Part shown: positions 55,739 to 64,000 of the stretch, one piece after another
How positions within the stretch are numbered: the stretch's first letter is position 1
How the letters are laid out: the number at the start of each line of letters is the position of its first letter
NCBI GenBank assembly: GCA_933207985.1
Contig: OW240924.1
Coordinates: 70,426,742-70,490,741 of the forward strand
From: Pelobates cultripes
Lineage: Eukaryota > Chordata > Amphibia > Anura > Pelobatidae
DNA length: 64,000 nucleotides
Reading direction: 5' to 3'
The notes under the pieces: model-generated
What the model saw: only the letters and a program-made list of their open reading frames with translations
Database searches by the model: none
What the model was told of the DNA's origin: nothing
Made by a program: the position numbers and the translations under genes

Positions 55739-57141
55739 CAGCTCCGTCTTTAATATTGATTTGACCCTGGGCAAGCAATTGCTTTGGGCCCCATTGAACC
55801 CCATAATTTTTGCGTTTTAATAAAGGGGTCTGTTTGTATGCAATGTTTGTATTTGCATGCAGGGACATGTTTGGATGTAGTGTTGTCTTTTAAATGCAGA
55901 TGTACATTTCTGTGTAGTATTATTTGAGTGAAGGGGTGTGTTTGTATATAATTTTGGAGTTTGAATTCAGGGGTGTCTTTGTATGTAATGTTTGTGTTTG
56001 CAGGGGTGTGTTTGCATGTTGTGTTTGATTACTGGGATGTATGCACATACATACTAACACAGATACACATACACATTAACACGCAGATACACACATAATC
56101 ACACTGATGCGAGCACACCCCTTGACACACAGATACACACCGACACAAACACACTGGCATATACACACATACCTAGCACTTACTCACACACTGGTACGCA
56201 TACAGCCAGATACACACACAGCTAGATACACATAAAGTCATATACACAGACTGACACAAACTCAGCCATATACACACACATAGCCAGATACACACAGACA
56301 TACACACACAGACAAATACATATAAAGTCATATACACACACTGACACAAACTCAGCCAGATATACAGACTGCCAAACACAGCCAGATACACATAAAGTCA
56401 TATACACACACTGACACAAACTCAGTCAGATACACACACAGCCAGAGATACAGACTGACATACAAGCCAGACACACACACACACACACACTGCCAGACAC
56501 ACACACACACACACACACACACATAAACTCACACACACAAAGCCAGATATACACACAGCCAGGTACCCACACTGACACACACACACAGTCAGATACATAC
56601 ACTGACACAGACCCAGGTACACAACATATATCAGAATCAATTTACATATTAGATCCACCCTCCTGTCTCCTTACCTTTTTGGTACAGAAGGGTGGCTTCC
56701 CTGGGATCGAGGGGGAACTGGACGGCCAAGACTGATGGGAGTCTGAGGAACCTGGCTTCCTCAGCCCCTTCCTCCTCTGTGTGTGCATCCTACTCCACAG
56801 TCAGATACACAGCCCTCTCCTCCTTCTCTTCCTGTGTGTACCTCCTCCTTCCCACGAGGCTTTCATTTACTTGGGAGGAAGTGATGTGACCTCACTTCCT
56901 CCCAGCAGGCCGCGGGGAACAAACAGAATGATATCGGCCCTGTCCAGAGCACTATTAAAGTGCCGGGACCCCTGATTACCTAAGGTGTGGTTGCCCACCA
57001 GGATATTTCTCAGGATCCCGGTGGGCTTGTCAGTATCCTGTTTGTGGGCAGGGGGCACATGAGGCAGCTGCCTTGGGCCCCCCAAAAAGTAACTGGGCCC
57101 GGGGCAGCTGGCCCGTTTATCCCTCGTTAAAGACGGCCCTG
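55739..57141. mobile_element. Non-autonomous hAT element (hAT-3)
   Basis: The left end CAGCTCCGTCTTTAATATTG and right end CGTTAAAGACGGCCCTG form an inverted repeat of about 15 bp. Near-exact 8-bp duplications flank it: CTCGTTCA (55731-55738) and CTCGTTCT (57142-57149). A second inverted word, TTGGGCCCC, occurs near both ends. The interior has G/T-rich degenerate repeats (GTGTTTGTATG-type, 55830-56030), a CA-rich block and about 500 bp of unique DNA. There is no transposase. Confidence 0.87.
56040..56610. repeat. CA-rich repeat (CACACAGCCAGATACA type)
   Basis: Degenerate units containing CAGCCAGATACACA and CACTGACACA, plus a pure (CA)n run at about 56469-56522. Cysteine/valine-rich minus-strand open frames here are artefacts of the repeat. 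Confidence 0.92.
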
Positions 57142-57149
57142 CTCGTTCT

Positions 57150-60100
57150 ATGGAGCAGCATATTTTTAATACGTCCCAAAACATAACATGAAAAAATAAA
57201 TTATGTTGGCTTTTTAGTTACTTTTTAAAGGTTGTGCAGATGGCTTTAAGACATTGTCTCTCATTCGAGGAAATCGCCATTCACATGACAATAGTGTCAT
57301 GAAGTAAGAAACCGTGTCACTGATTGGGTTTCACTTTGAGAACATCCCATGAATTTTATAGGTGGCACAATTATGTTATCAGGTACCTAGGGATCTTGTA
57401 GATATACATGACTGAGAAAACAAAAAATGCAAGCATGGCCCAAATGTATCATTTGATTACGCCAATATGAATGTAGTTTGCATTCTTTAATTTGTATTTT
57501 AGTGGACTCTTGCTAGAGACATACCCCGTAAACCTCTGGCACTAGATTATCTGGCACATAATGCACATAGGGCACAATGCAGTGTCCCTCGCTAGCAAAC
57601 AGCATCACGCATTATTGTCATTTTTGTTAAGGGTCGTGCCACTGAAAGACGTACAGGTACCCTGACTGTGTTAGGAATATATTAGCTATAGGCATTGTCA
57701 CTGATTTAGCAATACATTTGCACAAAGTAAACAGCATCCACTTGCTGAAATTTTTTGCCACTTCACATCACACATTGAAATTCTCTGTCACTTACGTGTA
57801 ATTACATTTACACTGGGAAAAGCTGTGTCACTCATTGGAAGCAATTTAGGTTATGTTTTGTAAAGTGCTGTTTAGTGAAGGCTTAGCCATTGAATTGGAA
57901 GTCTGGCTAGTACTATTATAGTATTGTTATTTATTGGAAGACTATGATAATCGCTGCATACTGTTCTTTCACTTTTTTCTACAAAAACAATCAAAAAAAT
58001 TGTGTTGACATCATTCTACTTCAATTACCGGTACTGTTTTTTTGGTCCTGTTGTTTATTTATTTGGTAATGATTTGGTAATGATAAGAATATTAACATTT
58101 AGAAATCAGCGATGTCATTATAAATTACGTTTATATATGCTCCGATCGGTGTTTAAAATAGATTAGTTCGTAATCAATTAGAAACTGAACTCTTTGGCAG
58201 TGATCTTTTTTCCATCATGGGTGACTTTAAGTAGAGTATTTTTGCAAATGTACTCTGTATTTCATTATCTGACGCATGGTTAAAGACATTTCTGAATGTG
58301 TGTTGCACAGTTCATAAACTGTTTCCACCAAACCCTATGTAAAGGCACACCACCTACCAATGTATCAGATGTAATTTTTTCGTGTTGCAACAAGATAGAT
58401 AGAAGACATTTGCGGAGGTTTTTATCTCCACCATATAGATCAATTTTCGAATGCTGCATTCACTGACTGAGTACAAAACCAATTTTATCTGCTGCATTGA
58501 TGTGTGAACCTTATCAAAGGAAAGAACATTTCTTCTCTATGCTGCCTGGTCTTTGCGGTGATCAGTTAGGCGTGATCCTGTAAATATACATATTTAAGGC
58601 TCTTTAAACTATGCTTTTCAGACGACCTTGAAGTGGCAGCAGTTGATTCTTCCAGGATATTTAACAGCAAAGTGTGTCTCGGTAATGATTGGTGGGTGGG
58701 AGATGTCAATCACAGAAGAACAAATGATCGGACCGATGCGCCATTTAATAGCATAGATCTTTAATGGAGCCGTACCTACAATTCCATTCAGAATCTGCAA
58801 CATAGAAGCTTTAACTATTAAGTTACTGGAGGGAAAGCCGAAATGCCAGCAAGTACTTTAAATGCCTTTTCATATTATTAGCTAAGCAAATAGAGGCAAA
58901 ATGCTTAAATAAATATATACCAAACATCTAATTATATTTGATAATTTAAAGATAAACTATTACCAAAATGCATATAATATTGCTGAGAAGTTAAATATAG
59001 CATAATGTTATACATATAGCAAATAGTAGTTTAATGTGGAATTGTTATTCAGTGTAAAGTAATTTAATATGCATTTAGTCCATATTAACACACCTACAAT
59101 CCAAATAAAACACCAGTTTTCATACAATAAAATGTTCAATGTAGATTTAATTTTCCCTTGTTATTACTCTAATGATTCCATGAATTAGAATAAGTTTACG
59201 AAAACCTATCAACTTTAACGTAAGGTCACTAAATGTGGGCAGTAATATGGTGCTATCATTGATAATTCCTTGCCAAATGCCTGTTGCAAAACAGCTGATA
59301 TATTTTTTTTAAATTTATGTAGAAATTAAGGAAGACTGGTTTAGAGACAAACTGAGCCTTTATATGGCCTTAATCTGGATCTTTGAAATAGAAAAGTTTA
59401 AAAAATTGGCTCGCAAAAGAACAATACATATTTATATGCGATATGTGATTTATTTTAACAGAATTTACACTAAAAAAATGAATCCGGCATGATATTTAAA
59501 TTGGACGTAATAACTACTTCTGTTCAGTTTTCAGTTATTCTACATACCAACAATAGAATTTATGAAAACGCTGCGGAGGCAAGTGTATTTTTACACTAAC
59601 ATCCTCTGCACAGCTCACCACAGGAACCTCTGAAATAGCATGAGTAAATGAGCCACTGTCAGCAACTGAAATCTGACAGTTCCTCTTTAAATATTAGAAT
59701 CAGACTAGATTAGTGGGTACATTAATGTTAAAGCAGGGAAAACCATTGCATTCCATTTCGAAACTTTTTTTTTGTAAGTGACAGTTTGGCTGACATTTTC
59801 TCTAAGTGACAGTTTGAATGACAGTTGGCGGTTCGGTGACAGACTGGCTGTTTAGAGGGTACCATTTTTACATTATATTTTCTTTGAAAATTAAAAGTTA
59901 AAATCCGCAAAATAAAAAGCAATGAAAGTCCCTTTCAAAAATAAAAACAGGCATAGTTCCCAAGCAAGGGCATCGATTGAAGTCAACATACAGACAAATA
60001 ATGTTCTGGAGAAATGTTAGGAACTGGTTAGTTAAATGGTTTAAATGAAATATGGTTAGTTAAATGGTTGAGACATGCCAAATACATACAACGGCATTTA

Positions 60101-60645
60101 ATTAGAACAATCGTACAAGAGACATTTGTACTGCTGTGTAGGAGAGAAAAAAAGAAAAACCTATTATGTGCACAAAAAGAACTAACAATCGCAGTAGTTT
60201 TTCCCCACGTGCAATGTTTGTGGTTTTTATCCTTCGATTAATTATTTTTTTAATGCACATGCGTGATTTCTCTTTGAAAACAATAATAGAAGCTTTAAAG
60301 TGTTAATCTGATGAATTTCTAAAGTTGTTTAATTTTCATTTATTTTGTCTAGAAGTGCTGCTTTGGTACCCAGCCTCCTTTTTAGCTTTAAAAATGTTGC
60401 AAAATAGAAAAACCTTCTTCCCAAAAGTTCGTTCCAATCCATTTCACACCTTCTCTGTGATCAGCATGCATCTTCTCTCAGAGTCCAATCAAATGCTCTT
60501 TCTTAGAGAAGCATTGATGTACCATCGACATATGCTTAGCAAGCGTCACATTGGCCAATCACCTGCCAGAAACGGAGGAAAGGCAAATGGAAGTATAGAA
60601 GAGAGATTTGTCATTATGGAGCAAGGGAGGGAGAAGAGGAGATGC
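57150..60645. other. Unannotated AT-rich DNA
   Basis: No gene recognised. 60430-60640 resembles the interior of the TTAA repeats (AGAGAAGCATTGATGTACC and nearby words), but no ends were found. A 148-codon open frame at 60325-60771 covers this stretch and the hairpin after it, and is judged non-coding. Confidence 0.4.
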
Positions 60646-60680
60646 ATGATTAAGGCTCTACTGAGCCGAAACGTTGCACT
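60646..60680 (+). other. Hammerhead-like or retroelement-end hairpin
   Basis: ATGATTAA, then stem GGCTC (60654-60658), loop TACT, stem GAGCC (60663-60667), then GAAACGTTGC. The order TGAT-A / stem / GAAAC resembles the core of a hammerhead ribozyme (CTGATGA / stem II / GAAAC), with the first box degraded. Penelope-like elements carry such motifs. This is weak by itself. Confidence 0.4.
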
Positions 60681-61629
60681 TAACAACTTTGTAGAGTGGT
60701 CTACCCGTAACACAGAACATTCCACAACTGGACAGTGTAAACATCTATTACAGCAGGACAGTAGGATTTAGAATGTTCAATGCCAATTCTTTTTTAAAGG
60801 CCGCCATTAACTTAGCTGCCCCTCCCCCCCCCCTTTGGGGGCTGGGCTATTAATGCAATCGTCCCCTTTATGTCCCTCCCACCAGTATCCTGTTTCGATG
60901 ATGCTGGAGTTAAGAGGTATGGTAACTAGATATTGTCAAAAAGATTTGCAGGTTTTCAGCAGATTGCAGAAGAGGTTATGGAGGTTAGAGTAGTTCTTTA
61001 AGTCGATAAGAGGAAAGACTACATTATTTACTCTAAATCTTGGTGTTTATACCACACACCAACACTGGAAGTAATAAGGCTTGAGCATTTTAAACTTCAT
61101 CATAAATACATATACAAATTTGTAGACTCACAATACCAGCAATAAACAAACTTGGGTGAGATTTTTTTTTTTGTGGGGACAAGAGGTGAACAAAAGATTA
61201 TGTTTTTAAGGAAATTATAAAGCAAATAATGGATTTTCAGTTACTAGCGATTAAAGTTTAACATCTTTCTTTTACGATTGTATATTAATAATATTTAATC
61301 CCTTTTTTTCCATCGGCTTTCCTTTAACACTAAGTCCTAATTAGTAGAATATTGAAAACTTTGCGAAGGTCAAGTAAATATCAGGGAGATGGGTTCACTT
61401 TCATGAGAACATTAACCAGATGTGTTAGATTGGGTCTTATTATCTCAGGCTAAATTGAGAATACATGAAGTTAATTATATAGGTGTTCACAATCTACTTA
61501 TAATTCTATGCAACTCTACTAGAAAAAAACAAAAAACCATGAGATCTTTCATCTAAGTTTGGATATGTTTACTTATTTTAAATATAAGAAATCTCAAGCT
61601 ATGCACATCATTATTAAATAGAAATATAG
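60681..61629. other. Unannotated DNA
   Basis: It contains a C10 run followed by TTTGGGGGCTGGG at 60825-60845. Otherwise nothing recognised. Confidence 0.4.
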
Positions 61630-61760
61630 GTACAAATTAATGTCCATCAAGTTCAACCTTTTGCACATGTGTTTCTGGTGTAGATCCCAAATAAGGCATA
61701 AAAAAAAAACCAAAAAACAATTTCATTCATTGTTCACTTGTTCCAAAAAAGTCCCTACTC
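61630..61760 (-). mobile_element. LINE 3'-end fragment (CR1/L2-like)
   Basis: On the minus strand it reads GGTTGAACTTGATGGACATT, the conserved 3' word also present in the LINE at 44786-46858 (GCTGAACTTGATGGACCAAG). Only about 130 bp are recognisable. Confidence 0.55.
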
Positions 61761-64000
61761 GACTCCAAAGCTACAGTTAGATTTCTTGGTGGATCATTAA
61801 GCTTAACTAGAGACTGTAGACCAGAATACCCAGTTTGTCCAGAGAGCCTTAGTATAAGCACAGCATGAAATAGTCTCTGATGAGTGGAACAAAATGCGTC
61901 GGTGGTCTGTCTGCTCCCCCTGGATGTCCTAGCCACATGTCTTCTCTATTCGAATTAAGTTAATTCATCCTTATCTGTGAATAAGGATATCAATAGATAT
62001 ATTTGAATAAGCTAATTTCAGTGTTTTCTGCTGGGTCAGAACCTGCATGCCTCTCCTAAGATACAGGTACATTTTGATGTGCATCATATATTTTTTGCAA
62101 GTACTTTTGTTGACGCCAGCAATGTTTTTGTCTTCGTTATGAAGATTGTAGAATGAAACAGATCAAACATTTTAAAAGTAATAGAATCTAGTTATGATGA
62201 AATACAATTTTTTACTTTATTAAAGCCTTGACATACGGTGAAACACAGGAATCACTCAGCAAGTAGCATCAACAGTAATATAAATCATATGTGCTACAAA
62301 TCGATGAAGGGGCAAAGACAGAGAGGGAAAAGAGAGGGAAACACCAAAATAGCAATTCATTTAAATAGTGTTGCCTTCAGAAAAGAGTTGGCATTGAACA
62401 TTCTAAATTCTACAGTCCCTGCTGTAAGAGATGTTTACACTGTGTAGTTGTGGAATCTTCAGTGTCCCTGCTTTGTTGTAGTTTATAATCTGATTTGAAT
62501 CTCAGCATTTATAGCGTTTACATATATTAAACTATTCATTTGATTCCCCTAATCCTGAATCCCATCATTTTTCAGAGCAAGATGCTGAAGATGTTGGAGC
62601 CATGGGACTGGTCCCCCGATTGGGTGTTTAGGACTTCAAGATGTCAAGGTCAGTGACTAGTCAAAGGCAAAGTTTAAAAGACCTTCAGTGAAAGTGGACA
62701 AAATAATAAATTGTGGCATATGGGCAGTTCCACCTCAAGAGGTCTTAAGTTATTTTGATCAATTTTTAACTTGTGCGACTATAGGAAAACTTTTATCATT
62801 GGCGTTTATCATCTTATCGCTTAAGTTCCACCAATATGTTGAATCCAGGATTGATATGCATGGCAAGTCTACATTGCACAGCAGAGATAGCCAAAGTAAG
62901 GATAATCAATTTGGATTCTCATATGCTTCATCAATGTGTTAAGCCTGATGTCCATCTGGGTACTGTGAGAAATGGGTCCACATTTAGTTCAGCATTAAGA
63001 GTTTAAGAGGTTGTAGGAATGAATATGCAAAAAGCCACAAAAATACCATTATGCAAGTGTTAGGGTTCAGATAGAGTTCAACCTCCCAAGTCTACGTTAC
63101 CCCATCTCAGAAGTCATCAGATGAATATAACTTTCTGTTGCAATATGTGTTGCAATATATGTTAAATAAACACATCTTCATGATTTCCCCAGAACACTTG
63201 TTATGTAGGAATTTCACCATGAATTACACCACCAGTATGTTATTTAAAAATGCCAAACCCATCCTTAACAACCAGCATTATAAACCAATACATTTGGCTT
63301 TCACGAGAAATCAAAACGGTATGTCAGTAGTTATTCAAGAGCAGATAGCGCTGATTGAAAGAGAGAAGTCAGCTTAATAGCACAAAGTCTCATACATAAA
63401 GCATTAACATGTTTTAGGAGTCATGAATTGTTTTTGGATATTACTTCTTGATCAACTGACAATTATATCGATGATTAACTCTTTTTGCACAACAACAATT
63501 GATTTAATTTGAATTGGTTAATTGAAAATGCAGGGTTACTAAAGTACCCTATTGTGAAGTGTGTGATTGGCACACTATGAGATAATCTCATGCACATTAA
63601 ACACTAAACATTCTAAACTTGTAAAAATGTTGCATTAGTTTAGGAAGGAGTTGGGTGATTTGGGTTTCGAAGAGAGAGTCTTGGGATGTATCATTCTTAT
63701 GATAATATCATTAAGAAACAAAGAGATGGCATTCAATGGTAGATCATGACTTACAATTTACTGCATGCCAGACGATATTTGTTTACAGACGATCTTAAAA
63801 CAATATGTCTCTAGACACACATCACTTTTTTTCTCCAGTTTGACAACTTCCTAGGAAGAAGGGGTTAAAGAGCTTGCAATCTAACTCTTTCCTAAAATAC
63901 TATATCTGTGTCATGGAATCCCAGCACGCCTAGATGTTTTTCTATATCTCTGTATTCCAGACGGAGGTTCCACTCAATATTAACAGCAATTTGTTTTGTT
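61761..64000. other. Unannotated DNA to the window end
   Basis: No gene or repeat family recognised. Open frames of 69-84 codons (62238, 62688 and 63138, plus) are AT-rich and have no family features. Confidence 0.4.

Noticed and set aside
60325..60771. A 148-codon open frame with ATG
   Set aside because: It covers TTAA-repeat-like DNA and the GAAACGTTG hairpin; there are no domain features.

Overview
The window looks like intergenic or intronic DNA of a vertebrate, most likely an anuran amphibian. The base is AT-rich, no multi-exon host gene can be recognised, and the recognisable content is a layered set of transposable elements typical of frogs: hAT, Tc1/mariner, pogo/Tigger-like and piggyBac-like DNA transposons, several TTAA-flanked MITE families, chromodomain Ty3/gypsy retrotransposons, an L1-type element, other LINE fragments and possible Penelope-like remnants. 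Species assignment is inference from these families. I found no tRNA, rRNA, CRISPR array or convincing host exon.

Layout. 1-7985: mostly unannotatable AT-rich DNA with a TTAA-type repeat (638-985), a (CG/CA)n microsatellite and a decayed Tc1-like transposon (4331-5345, minus). 7986-11852: a collapsed Ty3/gypsy copy on the minus strand (LTR, integrase, RNase H, LTR remnant), split by a 1.6 kb non-autonomous hAT element with 8-bp target duplications. 13692-17075: a second Tc1-like copy, split by a 2.2 kb hAT element full of C-rich minisatellites; a 174-bp exact inverted copy of the Tc1 end plus its flank sits at 17201-17374. 19866-20960: the C-terminal end of a LINE polyprotein, split by a 617-bp insertion. 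22484-22775: the end of a third Tc1 family. 24079-24822: a TTAA-flanked element containing a Tigger-like MITE. 29005-29444: another TA-flanked MITE. Both of these MITEs carry four 34-bp palindromes at a 62-bp period.

29827-31980: a truncated piggyBac-like transposase and 67-bp repeats interrupted by a 1.36 kb solo LTR. That LTR contains a 406-bp insertion made of a copy of DNA from 33040-33302 plus a second copy of the adjacent LTR segment. 33501-35540: a short L1-type element (minus) with target duplication, poly(A) and only ORF1. 36288-41752: the centrepiece, a nearly complete chromodomain Ty3/gypsy retrotransposon (LTR-gag-protease-RT-RNase H-integrase-chromodomain-LTR) with a 5-bp target duplication (GTCAC) but broken reading frames. 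44786-46858: a LINE (CR1/L2-like) that has lost its RT catalytic box. 49210-52801: TTAA-type MITEs and a hAT end. 55739-57141: a third hAT element. The rest, to 64000, is mostly unrecognised AT-rich DNA.

No element here looks able to move by itself. The interest lies in rearrangements that can be read base by base: two copy-and-paste (template-switch-like) events, nested insertions whose order can be worked out, and palindromic arrays shared by two MITEs.
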